Shown: positions 47,544 through 59,800 of the stretch, one piece after another | Position numbering within the stretch: the first letter of the stretch is position 1 | Layout: every line of letters begins with the position of its first letter | Source: Tigriopus japonicus | Taxonomy: Eukaryota > Arthropoda > Copepoda > Harpacticoida > Harpacticidae | Length of the DNA: 64,000 nucleotides | Direction of reading: 5' to 3' | Assembly: GCA_010645155.1 (NCBI GenBank) | Contig: CM021314.1 | Location: forward strand, 5,573,676-5,637,675 | Notes under the pieces: generated by a model | What the model was told of the DNA's origin: nothing | The model's database searches: none | The model's input: the letters and a program-made list of their open reading frames with translations, nothing else | Program-made: the position numbers and the translations under genes

Positions 47544-50492
47544 AAGTCAGTAAGGTGCTATAAAGTGAATGTGTGTCTCTTCCCACCAGGATTGGAGTTG
47601 GTTTTCGTCTTTCGTACCCGTCTTGGTCGTCGCCCTCCAGAGCAAACAACAAGATCAATCTCTTCCTCCTTCTTTTCTCTAACATCATCCACCTTAGCTT
47701 CTTTGGTTTGGTCGTCGTCTTTTTGCTCTTCAACCACCGCTTAAACAAAATCCCTACCTACCATCATGGCAAAGAGGGTCATGTGAAACCATATACATCA
47801 CTTTGTCGAACTTACGAGCTCTAAGATTAAGTCGCTTTCATTTGAGTCTGATAGTTTTACGGGTTTGTCTCCCTCTTTCTACTAAGAGAAATGGTCGTAG
47901 AAAGACACCCATTCCTATTCTGAAAATCGTTTTCGGAAGGTTTTCATAGATTCCGAATCAAAATCTTCAGGCTTGGTCAACATCGAGATGAAAGGGCATG
48001 ATTCAAAAAATTGTGCAAAATATGTTGCATTGACCATTTCCAACATGTAAAAGTGCTCTTAGTACATCAAATGAGACATTTTTTTTTAGAAATTTTAATG
48101 AATAATTCCAACGTATGTCGCTTTCCATGTACGGTGCGAGCTAGCTTGTCTACGCTCTCGCTCCATGAAAAGGTACAACAACGCCACACTTCAATTGCCC
48201 TATTGGTACGTTTTGCAGGCCAATTTCTGTCCCCCAAAACATATTGAATACCCTGCATATGCATCTAAGAGTATTGGAACCATCGAAGGGAGGGACGAGA
48301 AGAAACCATTAAATAAAATAGAAAATGATCAAGCTGTCTGTTTTAACCACGGTTGGTACCATTCAAATTAAAATGCACAACAGCAGTGCCGATATTTCCC
48401 CCCGATTGGGGCCCACGCCTCCAGACCTTTTTTGTGCCCTTGTTCTCCTTGTATACAATGAGAAGTAGTACCTAAATACCTTGAAAGATTTCGTGTAAAA
48501 CTTGAAATTTAACCCATTTGTTAGTTTAGTTGTTCGGGTGGTCGTGCCTCATTCCACGTTAAGAACACAGCGGGCCTGCTTCCTTAAAACGGACTTCACA
48601 GGCCTAACCATGATTTGGAAGGTGATGGTTGGTTGGTCGTCAAGAAAAGCCAGCCCGAAACCGCTTGTCTTCAGTTGGAGTTGGACTTTCAGAGAAGTGA
48701 GATCTATGACTAAGTTTCGTGGTATTGTGAGCGTATTCTTTGACAGTTCTGACTAGAATTCACCATGCTGTAATCAAAAACCGGCAAACGGAAGTGAATC
48801 AACAGCTTTTTAAAAGTGAATCCACCATGAGATGGTGCAAAACCTTGGCTTGAATGCTGTTTTAGAGGAACTGTAGAACCGGTATGTACAATCCGAACAC
48901 TTTTAAACACTCAAAATGTTGTGGGTGTTGTTGCATTCCTTCCCCACCTGACTTTTCCCGGGATTGGCAAAAGTTTAGCTTGTAACAAAGCTAAACACCT
49001 AATCGATTGGCATTTGATCTCGTCATCATCAGTGTTGCCAATTTGGAGACCTTGGCCTCTTGAGGCCAAAGGAACTCACGGCTTCCTTCGGATTTTTACT
49101 CATCAAGGGGAATTAAGAGGGGTCCTTCGATTTTTGCTTTAGTGACACTCATTGATGAGCGTGAGACCAAATCACCCCTCCTATTGACACGAAGAACCAG
49201 AACGACCTTCAGTGATGTGTTTCTTCGACGTGCCCTTTTTGTCTTGATTTTCGACAACGCCAGAAATGAACAAAACATATCGAAGGTGACAACTGTAAAT
49301 CAAGACAATTAGAAATCAACCTTCATGCAATGTAGGCAGGCAACGTTCCAGTTGTCGGGAAGATAAATATCCCAAAGAAGCTCCATTTGGGAGACGCGTG
49401 TTTCCTCTCGAACAACTGATTTCTTTGAGCCGAGATTCATAAATCATCTCTTCTCAGAGACGCCATTGTATGTTCAGAAATGTTTCCTTGAAGTTTTCGG
49501 AAATGCTTAAAAGCGTATCCGCAATTCTACATGCACTCGCACACACACCATTTGCAGTAAATGGTTCCCAGTGCAATTTGTAGCTTTCAACTCGCAAACT
49601 TGTAAATAGCCCTACTTGCGAACATGATTTTCATCCTTGGCAAAACTCAAAATGAAAAACATAAATGGTCTTGAGATCTCTCAACATGATAAGACACTTT
49701 GTTTGACGCTAAAAGTTTCAAAGAAGAAAACATTAAGGGTCTTGAACTTGGATGCAATGAACGCCAACCGTGTAATAATTTCGTTCCAAATTATGAGGGA
49801 ACAGTTTTGGGCGTCTTCCTTGGGGCTCAAATACCTCAATTTGTCCAATCTGGTTACCTTGAGCATAACATCTATCTACGGCTTGATAACCATGTGGTAC
49901 ATCATAGTAACTAGCACGACTACACGGAGCTTAAACATAGATCACTCATAATTTCAAGAGTCTACTTGAAATTTATTGCCAGCTCCTTGTGTCCACACCT
50001 GTAATCTCAGACATGAATAAGGCATTTCTGTTCCTTGCTCGGATTCTTGACTTGACTTTAAAAAACAAATGAGTTGGAATATTCATCCCTCGTTCAAATA
50101 TGATTCAGGTGGCATGCAAATTATGAAATTGACTGTACTACATCTGCCTTGTTCAACTCCAATTTCTCTCCATGGCATTTATGGAGGTCTTTGGTTAGAC
50201 CAAATTAGGTATTACCTCGACATTTGGAACCGATTTCAATACGCGAAAGAGTTAAACCATTGAATCAGCGGTCCAGTTCTAATGAACGCTCGTTGAAAGG
50301 TGGAATTCCTCAAGTAGAATGCCAATGTTGAAGTGTGGCTCGCATTGCTGTCCAAGTTGTTACTGTCATGCTCATCACCTTCGTTGCTGTCTGCTTCTTC
50401 ACTATTATGATGATTATTATTTCTTTCGTGGTCTGGAAAATCACGATCAGTCATTTCTCGTGAAGTCATTCCACTTCGCTCCCATTTTGAAG

Positions 50493-50570
50493 ATGCGGGC
50501 TTTTGAGGCCATTTTCGTGGTGTCTTTGTTGGTATTTGTCGTTTCGAGTCGTAGCGAGCAAAGAAAATGA
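50493..50570 (+). CDS. Short signal-peptide-like open frame (25 aa)
   Basis: ATG at 50493 opens MRAFEAIFVVSLLVFVVSSRS followed by EQRK and a stop. It has a basic start, a hydrophobic core and small residues, as in a eukaryotic signal peptide. No mature peptide follows in this frame and no donor is evident before the stop. It could be the first exon of a small secreted protein with a misread junction, or chance. Confidence 0.25.
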   Translation: MRAFEAIFVVSLLVFVVSSRSEQRK

Positions 50571-51461
50571 CAAAATTGGCCTTGGATTGACGGTGAGGGA
50601 GCCTTTGACGTGACTGAAGAAGCTTCTGATTTAATTCTTATTTTGGAATCAATGAGAGAACTTTCACTACTTCACGATCCCTTTTCCCTGCCACTCAAAA
50701 ATAATAACAAAAATGCTTCGGTTCCGCCTTTGAGAAATGCTAATGGACCCAGTTTTGGTGAAACAGCAAAAAAGAGACCATAAAAAAGAGCACGATTTGA
50801 GAGATTTCTCGTCCTCATTATAGATGATGATCATGATGCTTCTTGGCCCAAAACAACGGCAACGCCAATGTTGAACCGATTAAAAGCCGATTGGTTACGG
50901 TTGTTTCGGTTGTGATAGACCGAGCTAATCAAACCATGACATGATATGCCATCCAAACATAAAACTGTCGAATCCATTCATTTTGAGGTCGATGAAGCTC
51001 ACGAATTGATGTCGATTACGGTGTAAAATCGGGGGATAAAAGTTGAAAAAAGGGGAAAAAGGCATGTCAGCCTCTAGGAGGCCCACCATGATCAGTTTTA
51101 ATTAGCCCTTGCCACGAATTCGCGTGACGACATGCATTCACGTTCCGCCCACAAAAATTAGCCGTCACCTTCCAAGACTTCTGGAAGAAAATGCTTTATC
51201 AAAATCCAGACTCGCATTATGCATGACATGAAGCCGGGTTCGAGACGACCTCTCTCTCTCTTTGCATTAATCACCTGCAGGGCCTTACAAGGCCCCGCTT
51301 CTCCCATTCGCTGTCTAATGATATTGGCAACATGAACTCGGGAGTAAAAGCTCCCCGGAGGAATTTCGGTGCTAATTTATGCTTCCCTGCCTCTTTATGA
51401 TCCCCCGTTGAATGTGAATCATCATTGATATATGAATGTGGTCATTTTTTTCATCTTCTAG

Positions 51462-53868
51462 GTGCGGTCAACGGCCTTTGGCCGGCAACAGCCCAACCAT
51501 GGAGTTGTCGAGCTCAGGTAATGGGACCGGGAAGGAGTCTGTCACTCTTCTGAGTTACGCCTGTAATCGAACTGGGGCGAGACCATCGAGATACAACCCG
51601 AAGAGCAAGTGTACCACCTCCTACAATAGTGGTGCCGTACCCCCTGTGGTGGCCAAGAAGTCTGACAAGTTCTTCAAGACTTTTCGGCGAAGGAGCAAAA
51701 GTGCATCTCGATTACAGCGAGACCAGAATTCGCCCGATTTTCGGGGCAGCGATTGCTCGTTGAACACTTTGGGCTTGGACTACGAAGATGATCGCAGAGT
51801 TGATCCGGATTTGACCAGGTTGACATACACCCTCAACGGTCGAGAACGTAGTGGAACAGCAAGTCATCCTAGTCATCCCGAGGCTCCCAAGAAGCCCGAT
51901 CGAGTCACGTTGGTCGGCTTTGCCAGCCATTGCGAGTTGGATCGCTTTGGTGTGGATGATCTGGCCTTGTCTCCTACTCGACAGAGTCCGCGAGTTGCCC
52001 GACGTCGATTTGGGCGAAAGGGCGTTGCCTCGCTCGATTTTGGGGGCAGCACTTCCAATCTGGTCATGAGTGATCAGCAGAATCGATCCAATTTTACCAA
52101 TCTACGCACGTCTCGAGATGTCAAAATGGAGCGGGAACGCCTCCGACAGGAGAAAATGAGCCATTTCAAGCAAGAAACCAGAGATCTCTTCCAGAAGATG
52201 AAGCAGGAGAGCTTCGAGTCATTTCTTAACGAGACCGGTCAGAGGGCCCCATTATTGAGTGGGCCCTCACTCTTCGAGGAGCGACTTCGAGCCCTGGAGT
52301 TGGCTAATGACACCGATGGCTTCGGGCAATTAGTACAAGAAAATCATGAGCGTTTCCTACAACTCGTCCGTGAACAACGAGCTTCGGCCTTTGCCTCGCG
52401 GCTTTCACCTTCGCCAACGCTCTTTGGGGGATTAAGAGGAGGAGGAGGAGGAGGAGGAGGACGAGGGAGACTCGCGTCATCGCCTGCTCTCTCTTCCTCG
52501 GAGGAGGCCGCCACCACCTCTAGGTCTTCAAGTAGGGGTGAAGGGTTGATGGACTCTCGAACTTTAGGCCAAAGTACTAGTAATAGTAGTCATCCTCGAG
52601 GAAGAGGAGGAGATGTAGTGAGCGTGTCCTCCGAGGGCCACCCCAAGCCAAGAGTGCACCACATTCAGATCCAGAGGGAGAATCTGAGTTGCGAGGTGGA
52701 CAACAACAGTGGCCAAGTCTTGCTCAGGAAGGAATCCGACTCAAAGTTGGAGATCATAGTGAAAGACGAAAATCCGGGTCTGGCTCAGACCCGAAGTGAC
52801 CCTGTGATTAGGGAGATTGTGGTCCAAGTCGCTGGGAAGAATAGTAAAGAGAGACTCCCAACGAGTATTAGTTGTGATAAGGCTCCCACTATTGCGGACT
52901 GTGAGCATTTTAGTGATGTCGGAAGCTATTGCTCTGACGAGGATGATAGTGAACATGAAGGGGACGAGTCCCGAGTAACTGACCTAAAAACACCTTCAAC
53001 CTCTTCGACAATCACTTTGAATAAAGAGGACAGTCAGGAACTCTTTGGAGAGTGTGGGACACGTGAATTGCAGAGTAATCGAAGCAACAACAACAATGAG
53101 ACCGGTGTCATTATTCCCTGTGAAGTGGTCCGATCCAAGGCGACCTTCTCCTCGTCTGCTCTATCAAACAAAGAAAAGAAACCTGATCATCTGTGTATAG
53201 TTGCACAAGAGGAAAACAACAGCTCAAGTGTGCAAAGAAGTTTATCCTCATCTAGCAGATTATCCAGCTCAAGTTCAGGATTTTCATCCGGCACAAGTGA
53301 AACGTTTAATCAACCTCATAGTGGGGCAGGCCCCAATTCGAGCCCCATCCCCCAGAAATCTCAAGGTGCCTTCGAGAAAAGGTCCGTAGCCTATTATCAT
53401 CCTACATTCACCAATCATCTCGGATTTGGTCGGTTGGGCACGGGCTTGCGGGCCAAGACCCATAGCTCATCCGACGTCTACCAATTCCGACGAGAGTCTC
53501 TCCAAGGTTTTGGCAACTTTCCGACCTTCTCACCACCATTTCCTCTACTGATCTCATCGGGAAGCTCTTTAGTGAGTAAAAGAGCCAATGGGGTAGGCGG
53601 TGTCGAATCGAATTCATCAAGTGGGAAACTGAGTTTCCCAAACTCTAAGGGATCAATTACATCGGCTAGTGCCTCGAACATCATGCTATCTAACGGCAAA
53701 GTGCTCCACCACCATCAAAACGAACACAATCTCCTCGTGACAAAATCCAAGTCTTCGACACTCGAGTCCAACTCATCGACAAGCTCTGGCGAGTCCAGTG
53801 GTGGAAGCAGCCAAGGATCGAGTCGTGGAAGCAGTGGGAGTGATGGGAATTCCGCGAGTTACAGGTAG
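51462..53868 (+). CDS. Large internal exon of an unrecognised low-complexity protein (about 789 aa)
   Basis: A pyrimidine-rich acceptor, TTTTTTTCATCTTCTAG, ends at 51461, and the frame runs open to TAG at 53866. The last codons overlap a donor, TACAG|GTAGGA at 53864/53865, so the exon (2403 bp, phase 2 on both sides) probably continues elsewhere. The first good ATG is 51499 (CCAACCATGG). From it: a basic Ser-rich patch (KFFKTFRRRSKSASRLQRD), a charged helix starting at residue 210 (MERERLRQEKMSHFKQETRD), a Gly8 run near 315-325, an acidic segment (about 473-495, CSDEDDSEHEGDES), and a very Ser/Gly-rich end. Most of it looks intrinsically disordered, as in cytoplasmic scaffold or cytoskeletal adaptor proteins. 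I do not recognise the family. Length and strong codon structure make it a real coding exon. Confidence 0.75.
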
Positions 53869-56800
53869 GAATCGTTTGAATTGTATGCTTCAGAGAAGGA
53901 AGACGAGGAGGACGAGGAGGAGAAGAAGGGAGGAAGATTTGGTAAATTGCAAATTGAACGCTGGAGAAACTTCTATCTATCTCTCGCTGGACCAGATTGC
54001 TTCAGTAGGTAGACCTGAATGAGACTAAACTACCAACTTGATCGGTCCAGAAGCGATTTTCTTATGCAATGATGCGAGAAAAAAAATTCGAACACTCCTC
54101 GTTCGAGTCTGAGAATCCGTGATGGAAGAAGTCCTGGCTCTCCATTGTCGGTTCCTGAAAAAATAGGAGTGCCAAGGGACATAAATTGGCTCGAGTTCGG
54201 AGAAGACTAACCATTAATGGTCAATGTGTCAAGTTGAGCCTTCATTAGGAACAAAAGATCCTTCATGAGAGCGGAACACTATGGGAATTGGTCAGCACAT
54301 GTTCGTGTTTTTTGACCATAATCAAGTAAGCGCTGATGGGGTATATTTTCGTGAGTGTCTCATTTATGATGTTTTGCTTAACGTCAACGACTCGACTTGA
54401 TGGAAACCTGTTTCTGGACTGACCCTAAAAATGTGCCACCTGACCCGACCAGAGGGTATCCTACTCAAGGTCTGGGAAAGAGCTCTATTTCGAGTTCATC
54501 AAAACCTATCGATGCACTTTCAAGTTCAGGATTAAACCAACTTAGAGTGTGTGTGTTTTTGTCCCAAGCTTGTCTTGTCAATCACGGCTTTTAGGAATTT
54601 AGTTCGAAGCTCCATGACACGAAAACTTGTTTGTGCCGCCAATCAGGAACAAACTTTGGATAAAAACTCTCAAATCTAGGGTGAAACTAGCTCCGGGGGC
54701 AAATATTCATAACCAGTTATAAATGGGCGATCGAGGCATTGGGAACGATTAGTTGTCCTTAAATTCTAAACATGCTTTGAGCAAGGTCAAGTTTATAAGC
54801 CGTTTGTAGCTCCCAGACTACAGGGACAGGCACAAAAATCCTGTAACCACGCGATGAACTTAAGAATTCATGTCTGTCAAGCACTCCGTAATTGTTAGAG
54901 TATGTTGACATGTACATGTTTGTATTTCCATTTCTATGCCTTTGCTAGAATTAACATGAAACGTTATCAACAGAAAAACAAGGTTAGGCGTTGCTTTTCT
55001 CCCACATTATGAAAACATTTGGACGACAAACAACATACAATGATAAAGATGTTAGGAATGGAGAGTGGCCTTCTCTTTTGGTGCAAGGGATGTTTTTCAT
55101 TCCTTGGATGAGCCGAAAAGACCTTGCGGTTCTTTCATCGTCCAATAATTACACGGTATCCAGTAGTCATTTAACCGAACTACGTAACCAAAGACTTTGG
55201 AAGAGACAATGTATGTCCAAGAATCTATTTTGGACGAAACGTTAAAAATGTCATGCATTGTGAAGAAGTGGACCTCATATCGAATGGTACCCAGTTTTCA
55301 AATGGCGTTCAAACCTTTTGTCCAAAACTGTCAAACAGCTTTTATCGACAGAACCTATAATAACTCCACCGCTGTTAAACTCAATGGACGAACCGATTTT
55401 TGGGACATTGTCAAGAGGGATCAATATCCCGAATTTGAAGGCAAAGCTCTTTTCTTGAATTTGAAATACCTGTCCCTGTCTTTGTGCTCCCTCGTGGAGA
55501 TGACTAGGCTACAATTTACTAATATGGCCTAGATCTGTATCAGACAAGTTGACTTACAGGCCGACCAAGACCCGAGGGTGGGACCGTTCTTCTTTGCCTA
55601 AAACAACTCCCGACCCTCTTTCGACGATTTTCGAAGAAATATAAATATTTTGACTTGCTGCAGTCAAAATTTGCCTCATTCTGGAAAGAGAAATTGGAGC
55701 AAGAACCTTTTTCGCACCGCTCAAAGAACGATAGGTTCATTCCCACTTTCCAAACATTCAAATCAATCTTGACCAGCAATCAAAATGCTCCCCCGATCTT
55801 GCTTCACTTTGGATATCCCCGGTCAAACGGTTTTAACACAAAAGAACACATCCAGGGATCCCATTAGACCACCCACTGTCCAAAGTACATACAAAAATGC
55901 CTTTAAATACGATGGTAGGTAGGAGGAGGCCTACAGCGAACACGATTATAATGAGTCATTTCGAGGGGAGAAAATCATGCTCAACGTGTTCTTCTTCCGT
56001 CATGTCATGCGCACAACAGATGACTGATTCAGCTAGAATGAGCTGCCTCCGGATCGTCCATTCAAGATGGACCCACGAATAAGGATAGGATTCACTTTCA
56101 TTTCGACGCATCTCAAGTGGCCCAGGAGGCTTCGTTTGGCTTCTTCTATGTCTCAACGGTATCTTTTTTCGGGTATTACAGTCCTGGCCGTCTTTTAATT
56201 CGGACAGGTTGCTTCAGCACGCTGGAGATTTGAGGTGAAATCGAAAGTTGGTCAAATGATGAGAGCCTAATCAAACACTCAGCTGACAAAACAGGGCTAT
56301 TCGCTAATTCCACGTTTAGAAACGCCTGAACAGCTCGATAATGTGTGGGGAACACACCCTGTACGTTGGAATGCGTGTCATGTTACCTTAAGTTGTCCTG
56401 AAGAAGCAAGTCAGCAAGGCAACGGCCAAACATCACCATATTCCCAAATGGTCTATGCCACATGACGACCAATCTTCGTTCGCATAAGTCGATGACGAAA
56501 GAATGGAATATCTTCTGGTCAAACAAACACCAACCCAAAATACTTGTCTAAAGGCGAAAAATTAGAAATCGTGCTTCAAGTTGGAGAATTCGGGATATGT
56601 TTTGAAAGGTGAAATCACCTTCTTTTTTTTCTCTCTCTCCCTTTCTGTTAAGATTCCTCAATTAAGTGTTTTCCTGTGTTTCATTCACATCGGACAGGAT
56701 TGGGTTTCTTGCGGCTCTCTTGATTCCAAATCAGAAAATTTTCCAATTGAAGACCATCATCTCCAATCCCGTCAAGGAGGAGTTAATTACTTTGAGAAGT

Positions 56801-59800
56801 GGAGCTTGTGGGCCTAGAGTCGTAACTGTTTGCGCAGGGTTGCCAAATTATCCAATTGCTGTAGTTCCCTTTCATAGCGAAATATGTCAGACAGTTGTAC
56901 TCCATGTTCGAACCTGTGTATGGTATTTACACTTAACGTTCACACATGAGAATGAGGTGCAAAGTTCATTGGTGCTCACTTCCTTGTCATGCCTACTTGT
57001 CAAATCCTGTGGTTGTTTGGGTGAGACTGGTTGGTGGTTTCACCCACCTCGTGGTAAAAGAAACCAATGAGATGGACGTTTCGTGGCGAGAGAATGAACG
57101 AAAGACACAGCAGCAAAACGAAGGAGAGAAAGTCGGATTTTGTTGTCGACTTCCCCCTGGAGGGCAATTTCAAATTTCCAAGACAATCCCTCAATTGTAC
57201 AATAGTCGGTTTATGGCAGTTTGTAACTTGTGCTTTGGGCTGACAAAGGTAAGCCAAGGGATGTCCCTAATGGGCGAAGAAGAGTGATACTCCACGTCAT
57301 GCCGATGCCACATATGGGGACGGGCTCATTTTCTCTAATTGGTTGTTTCACTTTAAAACTGGTGTCGGCAATCTCTCTCAGGATCTCTAGATAGTGGGAG
57401 CTTTTTTAAGTGTGACTTGACGTAACGGCACTTTGATGGCAAGATGGATCAAGGATCGAAGATCCGCTGGAGTGCATGTCATTCAATAGGCGTTAATTTG
57501 GAAAAGCAAAAGAGTAAGACGGAGATTGAGATCTGGACGTTTAACCACGGACAACTCAAGTCAAGGGTGTTTGAATTTTTCTAAAAAGTTTTTTTGAGGT
57601 CTACCGCTTGAGAACGGGAGCTCAAGATCAACCCCCTCTCCGGCAAAAAAGTAGGATCTGTTTTTTTCCGGCATTTTCAATTCTGACCCATATTTTTCAA
57701 GCATCTCATAAAACCGCTAAGGAGGGCAAAAAGTGGGGCTTTTACTCAAGCTTATCTTGCAGTGCATTCACGGGAGATCAGTTTTCATCTTCATAACTAG
57801 CCGGTTAAAGGGTTTCATTGGCGCCCTGAGCCGGCCAGCAACTCTTTGTGCTTTTGAGAATGAGATTCCAATCCTTGAGCTGAGGGTGGCGATCACGATT
57901 TCACGATTTCCTCATTGCCTTCGACCCACCCCTAGTCTCTCCAATGGGCTTGAGCAATGTGAATTCGACCTCTCCTCGTGCATACTCGATGAAAATATTG
58001 AATCTTCCCTTCCCCCTTTTGATTTTCTCTTTTCCTCCCCCTTTGCCTCTTTTTGCAACGATGAAGGCAATTATGAGTTCTAAATACACCTAAATAACGG
58101 CCATTAAAGCGATCCATCTTGGCCTTTGGATTTCGGGCAAATCCTTCCGAGAGATCTTGAGATGAAGTCTCGCTCACCCCAAGACATCGGAAGATCCTTT
58201 TCACTTTGGTGTCAAGATAATGGTGGGCATGATCATCATCCCATTCAAGAAAACGATCAGCTCCTCCTCACCCCCTTCATTCTTCGTTCGCGGACTCTCT
58301 GGGAAAAGCCATTAGAGCTGAGCAATGAATCTTGCATTTTTTTATTACAAATCTTCAAAAGAGACTCGAGGAAATCGGCAGGGAAGATGAAATCTCGAAA
58401 TCACTCCGTGATGAACTGGCTCCGAGGCCAAGCATGGAGCGAAACTTCACTTCTCGCTAATGATTATCTCCTAAACCAACATCAAGTGTGAGCAATTCCA
58501 CTCGATCGTTGGTGTGAAATGCCTTAAAACACGGCAAATAAATCACCATTGCAAACGCGTCTTTTTATACAACAAAGCGTTTCGTGAGTTGAGCCATGAA
58601 GCTCCGGAATTAAGAGTATCCCATAAATTGAGGTTTGTGCCAACAGAAGTTCGAAATGGTGAAAGCGATGACTAGCTAGGCTTCATCGCCCATAATCAGT
58701 TGGCTCCTTCTGGTAGCGTGTGTTTTAGTGGTTCATTCACCAAACAAAGGAATGAGCGATGAGCCTTTTAGAGCAAGTTGACACCTGAAATCAGGTGGTG
58801 GGTTGGAATGTCTTTAAAGCTCTTGATAAAAATTGACCTGAAAAGAGTCGGATGTGCGGATTTGAAATGCACAGAAAGCATATCCAGATGCCATCAGATC
58901 TCCCGGAATCGGATTCCAATCATGAAAGATGACTCATTTTGTAGATTCGTCTTCCTTCTTCGAAACCGGATTCATTTTTTTAATGGCCAAAAAGAGAACT
59001 GTTCTGTCTCTTTAGTTCTTGGACTTTCACCGTATGAAGTATTCTATCATTTCAAGTTGTCTGAAGTGTTTTGCTTCCCAAATTGAGCTTACTCATCATC
59101 GCAAGTATCTGGGTATTTTTTAATCTGTGACAAGATATCGTCTTATTTCCTAGAAGTTCGAATTCCCAAAGATCACCTTGTAATCTGCAATATCTCTGAA
59201 AGTTGGACACAGCGCACAAAATGCAACTCGGCAGTTCAAATGAACCTTTCAAAAGCAATTTCAAAATAATCATAATTGACAAACCACCTTCATAACAAAT
59301 GATAAATCGATGACGTTAGAAATGAATGTGTTCTGGTTCGTTTCGTTGGAGAACCCGGATAGATATCGCGTCGCCTCCTACTTGAATTTGACCACGATTT
59401 CAGTGTTCATTCAAAGAATTGATGACAGCGTGGGTGGATCATCATGATCTTGATTACCTCCTAAAGAAGCAACTTTCTAAAAGAGTGTTTGCACAAATCA
59501 ATCGCAAATAACACCGCCCACTAAATTAAAGCTGGTTTATCCATGAGGACCAAGGTAGCCGAATTCGCATAGTTAAGACGTTTGGGTAGCCAAAAGCTCT
59601 CTTGTTCATGATTCGCCCTCTCATAAACCTTAATTGATCCGCCATGATTTGCTTCTTCGGAATTCTGCCAAGTGTTGCCATTCATGCCAGTTATTTAGAT
59701 GTTGAGCACATTTCCCAATCTTCGAAGACCCAATATATGCGAAGAAAACGGAAATTTCACAATCAAAACCTGGTTTTTACATCAAATCAAGACCAGCCGG

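Larger units (their letters stand above)
33926..51461. other. 17.5-kb non-coding stretch, probably a large intron or intergenic DNA
   Basis: No frame has a recognisable domain. Supported contents are the dispersed repeat copy at 43645-43856, a (GAGT)6 microsatellite at 47520-47543 and a 25-codon signal-peptide-like frame at 50493. Base composition is less AT-rich than 3.5-6.8 kb in places (for example 38-41 kb) without evidence of genes. The stretch ends at a pyrimidine-rich acceptor before 51462. Confidence 0.5.

Noticed and set aside
47335..47748. 137-codon minus-strand frame
   Set aside because: It runs through the (GAGT)n microsatellite; the basic Lys/Arg stretch comes from simple sequence.
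56666..58083. Plus-strand frames of 116-134 codons at 56666 and 57733
   Set aside because: They begin with GTG, have no domain and no evident splice context.
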